Shown piece by piece: positions 42,187-54,296 of a DNA stretch of 64,000 nt. Each line of letters opens with the position of its first letter. The stretch's first letter is position 1. Source of the stretch: Rhodamnia argentea. Its lineage: Eukaryota > Streptophyta > Magnoliopsida > Myrtales > Myrtaceae. The position numbers and the translations under genes are program-made. The notes under the pieces were generated by a model. That model worked only from the letters and a program-made list of their open reading frames with translations, made no database searches and was not told where the DNA came from. The DNA lies in NCBI RefSeq assembly GCF_020921035.1, contig NC_063152.1, positions 6,772,001 to 6,836,000 of the forward strand, read 5' to 3'.

Positions 42187-44690
42187 CGGGAACTATTCTA
42201 CTTTCTCATCGAAAGACTCAACATTTTAGTAAGAATATGTCATCCAGTTGGATGGAAATAGAAGCTTTGCTATCCCTAGAAAACAACACTCAATTGTAGA
42301 CAACATACACAGCCTTGCGAACACCCCAGCACATGATGAAAGGGTCCTACAAGAAATTTAAGAAGAGACATTGTCGGAGACAAACATGCCTAATGTAGAA
42401 ATAACGCTTAATGAATGTTTGCTCATGATTCGTGAATGTTAAGTCCATCCAAAATGCTCCAGTGGTTTTTCTCACAAATTGGGAACTTAAGACTGTGTTT
42501 GATCACGAGATGAAGACAGAATTGATACGACAATACTGTTCCATTCAACTTGGAGAGTTAGTACATGTAAGAATTAGAAGTGTTCTCCTATCTTATCCGG
42601 GTTCATATCCCATGTTAGTTAGTGTCTTCTCACTTGTTAGGTCACCGTGTCTGGAAAGAACAGGGCAGAGGATCATGCACACTCTTTTCCGCTTCCGCCA
42701 CAATCCCCACCCTCAACTCAAACCCCAAAGCAAATTCCCTTCCACCTTAGAGAAAAGCTTTCCACGTTTATCTTGTCCTTTGTTGTTGGGACTTTATATC
42801 CGGCTCGATATTTGGGTATATCCAATCTGATGGGACTTTGCATTACGCCAAAGAACATTCAAGCAAAGTCGAAGACGTGAAAAGAAAAAAAAAATGATAT
42901 CTTCCCATGATAATCACTATTAGAAGCAGACGGAATAAATTCGCATACCTTAGAGGCAACGACGAATTCAATCACTCAACATCACAAAGTAATTTTCTCC
43001 AACTTTTATCCGATTAATTGACAACAAAAACTCTGGAAATGTCCAATTAAAATGTTACCATCACACGCCATTGCATGGGAGAGAGGGAGAGAGACTAGTA
43101 GAGAGTCATTCTATTTAGGGATGAGCAAAAAAGACCGCCCGGACCGGACCAGGATTGCCCGGACCGGGATTGCCCGGACCGGACCGGGATCGATGGTCCG
43201 GTTCTCGATTTTAGGGGGATCCGGTCTGGTTCCCAATTCCTAAAATTGGAATCGGTGATCGGGCGGTCCAGTTCCTGGTTCCGGGGCCTAGGACCGAACC
43301 GGACCGCCCGGACCGGACCGGTCCTTTTTAAATTTTTTTTTTTAAACAAACCTAACGTTTACTTGTTGTTTAGGTTTATGTCATTTAGGGTTCGATCCAG
43401 AGCTGCCAATTGAAGAGACCTTGACTTCATCGAGCTCGTGGTACACCGACCCTTGTTTCCTCGACCTCGATCGCGTCTTCTATCAAAGTGTGTATCCACT
43501 TTTCGGAACCGCGGACCGAAAATCCTTAGAACCGCCGTCGGTCCGGTCCGGTTCCCGGTTCCGAGGGTGGCCGGTCCGGTCCGCGATTCTGAAAAGTGGG
43601 AATCGGGACCACCGGTCCGGTTCTCGATTTTTGATGGGAACCGAACCCAACCGGGAACCACTCACCCCTAATTGTATTTGTTCCCAAGGACAGGAAAAGA
43701 GAAGGTTTAGAGCATTCAACCTTTCGTCCATCTTTCGAAAATAACACCCGGAATTGCAAGCTTATCACCTATAATTTCTTGAGAAATAACCATCACATGG
43801 GTAACCCCATCTTGTTGACCATGTAAGATGTATAAGAGTTCCATGTTATCTTCTCTGTCGATTGCAGTAGTCCGGCTTTAGGAAGGGAACGAGGTATCTT
43901 GTGATCGTGAGCTGGAGAGAAAGCAATGGCAGATATCATACCCGCATAAAAGCAATAGAGGGTAAGATACTCAATTCTTCCTTGGTATCTTGTGATCGTG
44001 ATGTTATCTTGGATGACAATACGCATGGAAATCCAAAACATTGAGGAGATCTGTTATCTTACTTTGCATGCAAAATAAAACAGAAAAACTCGGCCGTCCA
44101 ACCTTCTTTGTTTCCTTGAAGTTTTGAGTGCTTCTCAAAATCCCAACCAGGACGATGTAAGTCAAACACTCTAACGGATTTGTTATAAGCAGCAAATATT
44201 CTACACATGAACAGGGGATGCGGGTCGAAACTTTATTAGACTTGAAATGCTATAAATCCTAGGTAAAGAGACTAGCTCCAACATACTAAATCGTTTATGA
44301 TAACAGCAAAAATAACTAAGCAACCAACCACGTACATTCTGAAATTCTGGTGGAGTATAACCAAAATCTCCAAATGCTGATTTCTTTCAACAATAGAAGG
44401 TAAAAAGTAATGTACGAATTCAAAAGAAAGTTTCAAGAAGAATTAGAATGGACCTTTAACACGAGGAAATTAAGAGTCTTCAAAATTGAATGTTAACCTT
44501 ACTTGTTCCCCCCAGAATTGCAATTGAAAATGCAAAGGGATATGCAGATGACAGAGTCACTACGAAGCATTTCTAAGATGTGTGATTAGCTCGGACTCCA
44601 CAACTATATAGCTCAGAAGATAAGGCTTTCTCGCACACCGATGCTACATAGGTGTAGAAGGGCATCGAGCACGAGCCGTGACAGTTTTCT
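42187..44690 (-). pseudogene. Truncated tandem pseudocopy of the WD40 (TCAB1/WRAP53-like) gene
   Basis: Minus-strand copy of 37517-39715, in order: exon 10 (about 42296-42350), the following intron, exon 9 (43724-43757, with about 21 bp deleted), exon 8 (43796-43945, partly scrambled by a local substitution near 43880-43905), exon 7 (44095-44205) and a piece of exon 6 (44497-44530). A short match to the parent's 5' end (44650-44700 versus about 40785-40835) suggests that exons 1-5 were lost by internal deletion. Exons 11-14 are absent. Substitutions, indels and an inserted MITE (43116-43670) rule out function. It sits directly upstream of the parent gene in the same orientation. Confidence 0.88.
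43116..43670. mobile_element. hAT-type MITE (TAGGGATGAG...CTCACCCCTA), 555 bp
   Basis: Terminal inverted repeats TAGGGATGAG and CTCACCCCTA (reverse TAGGGGTGAG) enclose GGACCGGACC/GGTTCCGG-rich DNA. 8-bp flanks ATTCTATT (43108-43115) and ATTGTATT (43671-43678) differ by one base and form the target-site duplication. The parent WD40 intron at about 38416-38440 (GTCATTCTATATATTTTC) is the matching empty site, which confirms the boundaries. No transposase. Confidence 0.88.
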
Positions 44691-44786
44691 TGAGTTTTGG
44701 CTTCGTCGAACCTTCCCCCTTTCGAGTTCGTTAAAGAGCACTGAAATAAAATGGGAATAAATGATAATAAACTAAACTCGAAATTA

Positions 44787-45030
44787 AGGCTCTATTTATT
44801 TCATGAAAATAAATAATTTTAAATTTATTTTTCCCAAAATGATCTTTTTTATCGCTTACAAAAACTAATGAGCATAAATTATTTTCATCGTTTACACAAA
44901 TACTTAGATATAAATTTCTATCGGTAATGAAAATATTTTTCATTGACCGTTTATTTCAAATGATACATGCAATTATTTTTTGAATTTTTTTTTTCCAAAT
45001 CACTCATTTTTTGCGAAACAAATGGAGTCT
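44787..45030. mobile_element. MITE of the GGCTCCRTTTGTTTCG type, 244 bp
   Basis: The left end AGGCTCTATTTATTTCATG and the reverse of the right end (AGACTCCATTTGTTTCGC) are inverted repeats. The AT-rich interior contains 'atgatctttttatcgcttac' and 'aatgaaaatatttttcattgacc'. I recall this layout as a common MITE family in Myrtaceae. Noncoding. Confidence 0.55.
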
Positions 45031-45326
45031 AATATTGAGTAGATAATTTCTTAATAACATCACCAAGCTTAAATTTTTTTAATCATTCTTAATTATATGT
45101 TAAATCCTAATATCATATAATATTGCATTGTTTTCTATTCATATTATGCTAAAGATCATAAATCATAGAAAAATTGACTATTTTAGAACAAGAATACATA
45201 GTTACAGGTTATGGATTATTAACAGCTTTTGAAATGAATTGTAATTATTAGTTATGATAACATCGCTTTAATTTATTATGATAATTAATACCATGATTAT
45301 TTAAGTTTGAAATTGAGTTATCTTAC

Positions 45327-45553
45327 TATCAACCAAATATTGCGCTCTCGATTTTGGAAGATTTGAAATCGTATCTTTGAATATTATCAACCAAATATTG
45401 CGCTCTCGATTTCGGAAGATTTGGAATTGTATCTTTAGAAGTAGGAAAGTTTTGTATTTTATTCCTTGCTAGTAAATCCTTTGGATTGTACTCTTGGGTA
45501 TATAAATACCCCTTTAAAGCTTAATGAAAAACACAACGATTCCCGCTTCAATA
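45327..45553 (+). repeat. Copia 5' LTR
   Basis: 227 bp. Contains 'gtatataaatacccc' (TATA-like, 45498-45512) and an internal tandem duplication: TATCAACCAAATATTG...AAGATTTG at 45327 recurs at 45386 (about 59 bp apart). The last bases TTCAATA abut the primer-binding site. Confidence 0.92.
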
Positions 45554-45570
45554 TGGTATCGGAGCCATCT
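45554..45570 (+). other. Copia primer-binding site
   Basis: TGGTATCGGAGCCATCT directly follows the LTR. It resembles TGGTATCAGAGC, complementary to the 3' end of initiator tRNA-Met, with G for A at one position. Confidence 0.8.
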
Positions 45571-45645
45571 AAGGCTCATGCCTCTTTTCAACCCTAGCTT
45601 TCTTCTTCTTCTTCTACCTCCTTTTTTTTTACAACGGTGATTAGC

Positions 45646-48600
45646 ATGGCTGACTCCAACGACGCCACCCCCGCCACAAACCCTTCTTCTATACTTCCTC
45701 CATTTGGATCTGCTCACCACTTCCTTTCTCTACGCCTCAATTCATCCAATTACTTGTTATGGAAAGCACAAGTTGTCCCATTTCTCAAGGGGCAAAATCT
45801 CTATGGTTATGTCGATGGGACTAAATTGTGTCCCTCCGATGAAGCCCAAGCAGCTCTTTGGCAACAACAGGATGCTTCCATCATGAGTCTTCTAATTGCA
45901 TCCCTATCGGAATCGACTTTACCTCTCATTCTGGGTAAACAACTAGCAAAGCCATCTGGGATGCTCTCAATGCTTCCTTTGGCTTAGCTTCCGCTACACA
46001 AATGTTGTCTCTTCATCTCGGTCTTCAACGTCCGTAGCAAAAACATGACGAATTAGTTATTGATTTCCTTCAACGTGCTAAAACCATTGCCGATGAGATG
46101 GGTGCTGCAGGCAAGCCTCTTGAACCGGAGGATTTCAACGTCCACATCTTTCGTGGTCTCCAATATGATCTCCAAGATATTGTTCCTACATTACTTGATC
46201 GTTCTGAACCAATCTCGTTTACGGATCTTCAAGGCCTTCTCCTTAGTCACGAGAGTATTAAGGTTTTTCAAAAGTTGCGGATCTCTGAGCCTTCCTCTCA
46301 TGCTAACTTTGCTACAGCCAACTCTGCTCAACGAGATTCCTTTACTTCTGCCTCCTCCCATTCTGGTTCCTCTTTCTCCGGCCGTGGTCAATCCAGAGGT
46401 CGTGGGGGTCACGGTGGTTGCTTTGGCCGTGGTCATGGTGCTCGTGGTGCTCAACAAGGTCGACTATGGTGTTTAATCTGTCAACGCACAAATCACACCG
46501 CTGCCACATGCTACTATCGTCCTCCAAGTATGCCTTATTACCCGCCCCCTACACGTACCCCTTCGTATACATCATCTTTTCAACCCTCTTACTCTCACAA
46601 TGCAAACCTAAGTCATGTCTCTCCCCCTCTTTTACCCTCACCTGCCAACAACCTACCTTGGTATCCCGACACGGGTACCTCCCACCATGTCACGCCCGAT
46701 CTACAATCTCTCTCTTCCTACGAAGCTTATAATGGATCGGATCAACTACATGTGGGAAATGGTAAGGGTCTGAAAATCACGAATATTGGTACTTCTTTTA
46801 TTCCCTCCTCTACTTCAAATCTTTCTTTACGTTTAGCTAATGTTCTTCATGTCCTAGATATTTCTAAGCGTTTACTTTCGGTTCAAAAATTTGCAAGCGG
46901 CAATAATGTCTTCTTTGAATTCTATCCCACCCACTTTGTTGTTAAGGATCTAGTGACCAAGGCGGTTCATCTTTCGAGCGCGAGTAATGGTGGTCTTTAT
47001 ACCATACCGCAACGACCTTCAATGCCTACTGCCGGTATTGCTGAACGGACTTCCATGGATGGCTGGCATCAACGTCTTGGCCATCCCCATGAGCATCTCT
47101 TATGGTTTATGGTCAAAGAGAATAATTTGTCATGTCAGTCCACACGGTTAAGTCAATTATGTACAGCCTGCCAATTAGGCAAGGCTAGTCGTCGATCTTT
47201 AGGATTGTCTTCAACTCGTAGTTTGTTTCCATTGGATTTAATTTATAGTGATGTTTGGGGTCCTTCTCATTTTGTTTCAATTGATGGTTATCGCTATTTC
47301 GTTATTTTTGTTGATGATTGCACAAAATTTATTTGGTTTTATCCTCTTAAAGCAAAGTCGGAAGTTTACTCTGTTTTTCTCACTTTTCAAGCTCTTGTCG
47401 AACGTCATTTTTCACGAAAAATAAAAGCTGTTCAAACAGATTCGGGGGGGAATTTCGTACCCTTCCATCCTTTTTCTTAAAAGTTGGTATTTCTCATCGC
47501 CTCTCTACCCCTCATACCCATGAACAATAAGGGGCGGTTGAGCGTCGTCATAGGCATATAGTTGAAACCGGTTTAACATTATTAGCTCATGGCTCTGTCC
47601 CTCACCGATACTGGCACTACGCATTCAAAACGACGGTTTACCTCATCAATCGGATGCCGTCCAAGGTCACTAATCGCATCTCCCCTTTTCAAATGGGTTA
47701 TAATCACCCTACGGATTATTCCTTTTTAAAAATCTTTGGGTGTCGCTGTTTTCCATATCTACGTCCTTATAACTCCCATAAGATGGATTTATGTTCTCTT
47801 CCTTGTATTTTCTTGGGATACAGTCCCTCTCATACGTGGTATCGCTGCCTTGACCCCATCATCAATCATTTATATATTGTCTGACATGTTCGTTTTGATG
47901 AAACATGCTTTCCCTTTGTAACTCCTTCTATTCTCGGTCCAGCACCTACCTCTTTCCTTCATGCACCTACTCTAGTACCATGGGCTTCGGCTCCGATTGG
48001 CGTTCCTTCCAACACAATAGTAGGAACACAGGCTCCTACACCGGCTCCCGCGGTATCATCTAATGTTGATTCATCCACCTCCCCTACCTTAAGAACTAGA
48101 CCCCTCCATGATCTTTATCATTCCACCTCTACATCAACCTCTCCACCACCACCACCACTGCCACCACCTAAACCAACACGCACCCACACCATGCAACTTC
48201 GGTCTCGTCCACCTCAAATTAATACCGTCACCGTCCCCATCACGGAACCAACCTCATTCACCTAAGCCAACAAAATCCTTGAGTGGCGTGCAGCTATGAA
48301 CAATGAATTTAATGCATTGTTGAAAAATGGAACATGGTCTTTGGTCCCTCGCACTTCTTCCATGAATCTCGTTGGGTGTAAGTGGGTTTACAGAGTTAAG
48401 CGCAAAGCGGATGGTAGTCTTGAGCGTTATAAAGCTCGCCTAGTTGCTAAGGGTTTTCATCAGCAACAAGGCTTGGATTATACATAAACCTTCCGTCCAA
48501 TTGTGAAAATTACCACTGTTTGTTCTATTTTGTCTCTTCTTGTCTCTCAAGGGTGGCAAGTGCGACAACTGGATGTGCATAATGCCTTCTTACATGGAGT

Positions 48601-48992
48601 TCTTTCTGAAGAGGTGTACATGGAGCAGCCCCCTGGGTTTATGGACACAACTCGTCGTGATTATGTTTGCAAGTTGCAACGTTCGCTATATGGTCTCAAG
48701 CAAGCTCCGAGAGCTTGGTTCCAATGACTTTCTCAATTTTTGCTTCATTTGGGATTCTCGGCATCACAAACAGATCCATCATTATTTATCTATCGAAGAG
48801 GCACTGATGTCATTTATTTTTTGATCTATGTTGATGACATTCTAGTTACGAGTAATGCACCTTTTACCATCGGTTCAATATTAAAGCAATTGTCTACGTA
48901 ATTCTCTATTAAGGATCTCGGCCGACTACACTTCTTCCTTGGAATAGAAGCTATCCCTTACTACGAAGGGTTGCTTCTCTCTCAAGGACGTT
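45646..48992 (+). pseudogene. Copia gag-pol, N-terminal part (gag, protease, integrase, start of RT)
   Basis: The ATG at 45646 starts a gag with a UBN2-type region, a Gly/Arg-rich segment and a zinc knuckle CLICQRTNHTAATC (CX2CX4HX4C, about 46471). Protease motif DTGTS is near 46668. GAG-pre-integrase WHQRLGH ... CTACQLGKASR is near 47064-47190. The integrase aspartates are in SDVWGPS and TDSGG, and its glutamate in GAVERRH (47533). RT contains [11 protein letters not shown] and YVDDILV (about 48829). Single-base frameshifts occur near 45939 and 47451, with stops near 46035, 47527, 47881, 48262, 48484, 48725 and 48898. It is cut at 48992 by the nested element. Non-functional. Confidence 0.9.
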
Positions 48993-51900
48993 TGTTGACA
49001 CCTAATTTTGACAATCACTAATTTTATTTTATTTTATATTTTTGTAAAATATAAAAAATGTCAAGTTGTTGAATATGCATATTTTCTTGTTTTATTATAA
49101 AGTAAAAAAAAATTAATTAAATTTTATTTTTTATTTTATTCTATTTTTATATTTTACATTTTATTTTTACTTTTATTTAAAAAATGGATCCGGCTTGCTA
49201 GGCCCGGAGCCTCGCGGATAGGCCTTCGCTGGCGGCCCGTCCACGTGCCCGGTTGGGCCCTTTTCTTTTCCCTCGATGAGCTGGTCTCCCCCTTTGTCCT
49301 CTTTTCAAGCCCAATTATGACTTTTGTTGCTTTGGCCCAATTTTTCTTGTGTTCAACAGCCCATCCGAACCTCTCCCTCATTCTTACCATTTAAGTCACT
49401 TGCATACACGCACGTTATTCAGATTTTCACCGCACACTTCACGTGATTACTAACCAATCCACGTCTACATCGGGCGGAATTCACGCCCATCCGCACAAGC
49501 AAGCTTGGGGAAGGAGGCAAGAAGAGTATAAAGCAAGGAGTAGTGGGCAGGCTAGAGGTTCGGCTCCAGCAAGAAGGTTCGGTTGAGCAACAAAAAATGA
49601 CGAGGAGGAAACAAAAGAATAGGGAGAGAGAGTTAAAATTGCAGGTTGGGCTTTGAGAAGAGAGTGAGGGGAGGTGCATCCACAGCCAACGTATTTCTTG
49701 TTCCAGTGAGAGTCCGGCCAAAGCTCTTCTCCCACGAACAGGTAAGCCCTACTTCCCTCCACCCTTTGCGCCGTTCGAACCCAAAGATCGGCAACCCTTG
49801 TTCTTCTTTGCTTTTTTTTTACCTGCTATTGTTGGTGCTTTTGCTTTCCTTCAAGTTTATTTGTTGTTGATTATTGCTATGGAGTTTAGTCTCAAGCCTT
49901 TGTTGAAAGCTTGCCAACCTTCCCCCCATCCTCGGCCTCCGCTTTAGTTTTGCATGAGTTGCTTATGTGGGTGAGTTTAGCTCTACCTTTGACACGCCAT
50001 TTGCTGGTTGAGAGCGATGTCGATTCGGCGGTTCGTGTCGAGTATGAAGGCCGCCGGTTTAGCGTCGAGCTATTCCTCGGGAGATCGCTAGTGAAAGTCT
50101 CTGATCCGCGGAAGACCCTACCGAAGTTGGACTGGTTCAAACGTCACCTCGCGGAGGCTATTGGGTTGTTTTTTTTTTTTGGGTAAGGTCCTATTGGGTT
50201 GTTTTACTCCGTAAAAAAAAAAAAAAAAAAGGGACTCGTGCGGGTAGATGCGAGACCAACCGAGCGGGCAAGGAAGAGCAGAGTTTGGGGGCCGTCTATA
50301 GGTAGTGGCATCTTGAGCGGACCTAAGCGTCTTTGGTGAGAAGGCCCGTTGGAGCGTGACCCGCCAAAAGTACGATGAGCGAGCCCCGACAAGTGCAGAA
50401 GCGACTCGAGTCCGAACTTAGGCGACGCGAGTTTGGACTTAGGCGACGCGAGTCCGAACTTAGGCGATACGAGTCCGAACAGAGGCGACCGCGAGTTCGG
50501 GCCGAGGCGATGCGAGGGTGAACGTAAAAGATTCGAGCTTGGGCGGAGGCGACGCGAATGTCAAAGAACGGTAACACCGGCTCGAGCAGAACCGGTTCGC
50601 GCCTAGGGAAGTCTGGCGGGGTGGCGGCGCGAAGAACGAGTCCCGGAAATGCGGCGTCGAGGCAAGCGGCAGAGCCGTTGGGTGCCGGAGGTGCAGAGTT
50701 GCGATCGGGGTTGCGGTGCATGCCGCAAATGCACAGAGAAGATGATGAATAGTGATATCAGGCCATCCCACGTTTTTTAGGCTATTTTATGGGCTGTCTT
50801 ATTTCAAGAGTGGGCTGGCGTGGAAGAGAAAAAAAGGGAAGCTGGGCCTATTCTATTTCCTAGCTAGATTGGGCCCGAATTAAGATCGAAGAGAGTCTTT
50901 TGGGCTAGTTGGATGGGCTGTTTTGAGAATGAAGAAGAGGAGACTGGGCTAAGCGTTAGGCTACTCGCATGGGCTGGTGAAGAGAGAAAGAAGAGGAAAC
51001 TGGGCTGGTCCGATGGGCTGGTGAAGAATAAAGAAAAGATAATATTTTGGGCCTGATTTGTGTTGTTTCTCGAGTGGGCTGGCGTGGGCGAAATGAAGAA
51101 GGGCTGCTGGACCTGTCTTGGCTTGGGTGTTGCAGGTTGGGCCAGAAGGAATTTAGGCCTAGTTCGGTCAAAAAGAAAAGTGGGCTCGAGTTTTTTTTTT
51201 TTTTTTTTTTATCGCCCGGGGCCGACTCCGGTCCCTCTCCCGGGCCGGATCAGGCCGTAGACCTGGTCCAAGCCCGAACCCGAGAACCCGGACCCAGTTC
51301 CGGTTCCCTTTAATAATAAAATAATAAAATATTAATAAAATAAAAAAAATAAAATAAATTCAAAAAATAAATAAAAATTCAATAAAAAATCAAAAAAATT
51401 TCAGAAAACTAGAAAAATGATTTTTGTGTCCTTTTTACCCCTAATGTGAATTTTAAGCCCGAAATTGGCGTTGATTGAAGACTGATGTCCAATCCGATCT
51501 GATATTGTTGTAATTCGGTCTTCGAGTCAAAGTTGTTTGTTTAAATATCGCCACTATAGATTTGATCTGCATGTGCTTATCCCGATCTTTATTTGGAATA
51601 TTTATCTGATTGAGTGTTTAAAAACACTGTCTTTTGAAAAATTATCTGTTAATCGCTTTCCCTATATTGTTAGGTTAAGGATGAATAGGTAATTGCACGA
51701 AATGAGAGAAAAACATTATGCATGATCATTTAGTACTGGTTAGATACATGATAAGTTTAGAATGATATGCAGAATGTGTGGTCACCTTAGGGAATGTCAA
51801 CTGGTTAGGTACCGAAAGGGCGCTAATTATCTAGTTAGCGTAAACAAGTCTCCGAACTTAGAAACTCCGGTTGCGTAGGAATCGAGATAACCCTCCCGTG

Positions 51901-52077
51901 TCTCGATTGGTTTCTAGCCGACCCCAATAAGCTAGTGGTGACTCTTAATAGCATTTTAATTTGCTAATCAGGAAAAAGAAATCCAATGTCACGAGATGTA
52001 GGACTTGGGAGAGTCCACGCCATTGATCTATGGCAATACCTATAAACCCCGCAGGACCCTCGTGGGAGGTCGCGTCA
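48993..52077 (+). repeat. Tat-type 5' LTR, 3085 bp
   Basis: Starts TGTTGACACC, ends GTCGCGTCA just before the primer-binding site. Includes a 'gggctgg'-rich stretch, poly-T (51190-51210), GC-rich CCCGGGCC DNA and an AT-rich block. Only its last ~1173 bp (50905-52077) have a counterpart in the 3' LTR. All frames in it (e.g. 50323-50771 minus, 51047-51313) are regarded as spurious. Confidence 0.85.
50395..50545. repeat. Minisatellite in the Tat LTR (about 23-bp units)
   Basis: Five to seven imperfect units of 'aggcgacgcgagtccgaactt' in tandem. The 3' LTR lacks this part because of the deletion. Confidence 0.75.
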
Positions 52078-52080
52078 GCT

Positions 52081-52098
52081 TGGCGACTCCACTGGGGA
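52081..52098 (+). other. Tat-type primer-binding site
   Basis: TGGCGACTCCACTGGGGA, three bases after the LTR end. The sequence is of the type used by Tat/Ogre elements (tRNA-Arg in my recollection). Confidence 0.7.
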
Positions 52099-52781
52099 AA
52101 ATAGGATAAAAACCTCTGAAGACTTAGGCCTTAATAATCGGTTGATTGTTTCCTAACTTGATCACCATTTTGTTGTGTTGGTAGAAAAATCAGCTTAATC
52201 TGCTAATTTTTTGATTAGTTGTTCTTGCGGGTTGGGAGTTATAAGGGGTGGAGTGATTGTCGACATATCCGTTTTGCAGGGAGTCGTAGGAATGTATGTT
52301 TTCTATATGTATATAGAAGCGGTGTTTGATATACCCTACTATGCATGTTTTTCATACACTACACTTTTTGTACACACATCCAGTGGTCAAACCCGGACTG
52401 CGACCCCAGGAAACCCTTAGGAGGTGTCAGAAATAGATTGGGCCATACGCAAGTCCGCAAATGGCACGATCATTTCTGATCCCGCTCATCATCTCGAAAT
52501 ATGTGCCCCGACCCGATTATCTTGTCGGTGTTTTTGGGGGCGGTACATCATTCCGTTGTGATGGGAGCCTTTAACCATTAGTCTACCCTACCCTTTATGT
52601 GTCAAACCTCACTATTAGCATGCGTGTGTTTATGTCATTAACAAATAGCATTCACCAACAACTGTGAGTATAATCTCTACTTTGTCCAAATTTTTTCCAT
52701 CTCTTTCAGTTATGTTTTTGTTACGTTCATTGACTGACTGAAATACTCATATATGTTCACTCGAGCCCATACAAGTCTATA

Positions 52782-53468
52782 ATGGCAAACATGGAGACGG
52801 TCGTGATTGAGCCCGACAACTTGTTAGCCGAGCCCGAGGACGCGATTGTACCCGAAATGGCGCCAACTCATCCAGATGAAGGTCATGACCCAGAAGCCGA
52901 TTCTCTATGCAACCGGCATTACTGGGATCAAGAGTTCCTGCGAAACACGTATGCTACGGGAGAAATAGTGGATACCTTGGGTCGGCCTAGCGATGGATAT
53001 GATTTTCTAGTTAAGTGTTCACCCCCGCCTTGGATTTTCGAAGAGCCCATCCCCGAGACACGAGCTTATTGGAACGAGTGGGGGGATGAATTCGACGCTC
53101 CGGAGCCCACCGATGAAGCGATCGCTCTAATTGAAGCAGAACAGCCTGTTGACAACGAAGAGGTCACTCCCGATGATGCGATCGTCCCCGAAATAATGCT
53201 AGATTTGAATGAGACATTCATCGGTATAGCAGAGCCTGTTGTGGCGGACCCGACTATTGAAGAGAATCTAGGTAGTTACCAGCTTGAGGACGAAGGCCAC
53301 AAAGACCTTACTTCCACAGAGTCCATTCTTGCAGAACCGGATAACGGTCCTTCCGGACTTAGATATTCAGGAGTTCGCAACCAACCCAACGGTCCCACCG
53401 TCTGTTTGCTTCAACGCAGGCGTCGTGCCGCAATTAGTCCCTACTCATTTCCCCTCCGAAGTAGTTGA
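52782..53468 (+). pseudogene. Acidic ORF between primer-binding site and pol of the Tat element
   Basis: 228 codons from an ATG, very rich in Glu/Asp/Pro (e.g. PDNLLAEPEDAIVPEMAP; IVPEIMLDLNETFIG). No gag zinc knuckle and no protease DTG/DSG motif. The probable continuation lies in another frame at 53505-53828 (DDAVRLVVDEGFGSRSIGN ... LEGIAQLFEELIADTN ... DDFFEPRTLEDKPI), implying a frameshift near 53470-53500. I read it as the Tat-specific region upstream of RT, or a remnant of gag-pro, but cannot name a function. Confidence 0.5.
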
Positions 53469-53828
53469 TACGGTCGAGGAAGTCGGGGCAACCAAGAAGG
53501 TCGTATGGATGATGCTGTCCGTTTGGTGGTAGACGAGGGTTTTGGTAGTCGGTCCATCGGAAATCCCCCCAAGCTGCTTTGTCCTCTTCCGCCCGGAATG
53601 CTAGAGGACACAAGCCTCTCCAACTTAGAAGGGATAGCGCAGCTGTTCGAAGAGCTTATTGCCGACACCAACATCACACCTATTGACGTTGACGACTTCT
53701 TTGAACCACGGACTCTTGAAGATAAGCCAATCAACTCTCGGAAGATCATTCCCGAGGAGCCTTTCACATGTGCCACCGTATCTAAGGAGGTGGAGTCATC
53801 AGCCCGTTCCCCTAACTCTCTAGAGTAG

Positions 53829-54296
53829 GGTCGTGGGTTTGTCTATTTTTTGTCATGTACATATGTTTTTCCTGCTCCCGCCAAGGACTGTGTTTTCGAT
53901 GTGCTAACCGTTTTTTGGATACCCCCAGGTCTCGAGCCGTTGGCTTGGGGGAAGTACATGTTGTAATGCGGCTCCCAGTTAAATAAAACGAGCACATGTT
54001 TATTAAAGACGTGTGAAAGTATACTGCCAGTCCCATGACGATGCGATTATGAGCCTAAGTATAAGCCTGAGGACTGGACTTTCACACGTTTCCTAGTTTT
54101 CACTTTTTCAAAAAATCCGGATGACCCGATGATATGAGGGTATTTCCCGGGGCTTACCCATTTGAAAAATGTTGTTGTAAATATGTTTTCAAAAACACAC
54201 TTTTCTGCTTTTTGTTTATATGTCATTGAAATGAATTAACGTTTCTGCATCATGTCTCGGGCATAGCATTCTTCATATTCATGATAAGAGCACATG
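53829..54296 (+). other. Noncoding gap before RT; possible retroelement intron
   Basis: No open frame connects 53828 with the RT frame that opens near 54297 (SDSPGDDSSDSGSDSDDL). Ogre-type elements carry a spliced intron just before RT, which would explain this gap. The exact splice sites are not assigned. Confidence 0.35.

Noticed and set aside
50395..50545. CRISPR-like array
   Set aside because: Units are contiguous imperfect tandem repeats without spacers, in a plant retrotransposon LTR.
49154..50771. Several 60-130-codon frames in the Tat 5' LTR
   Set aside because: LTR sequence with tandem repeats, with no partner domains and no coding conservation in the 3' LTR.
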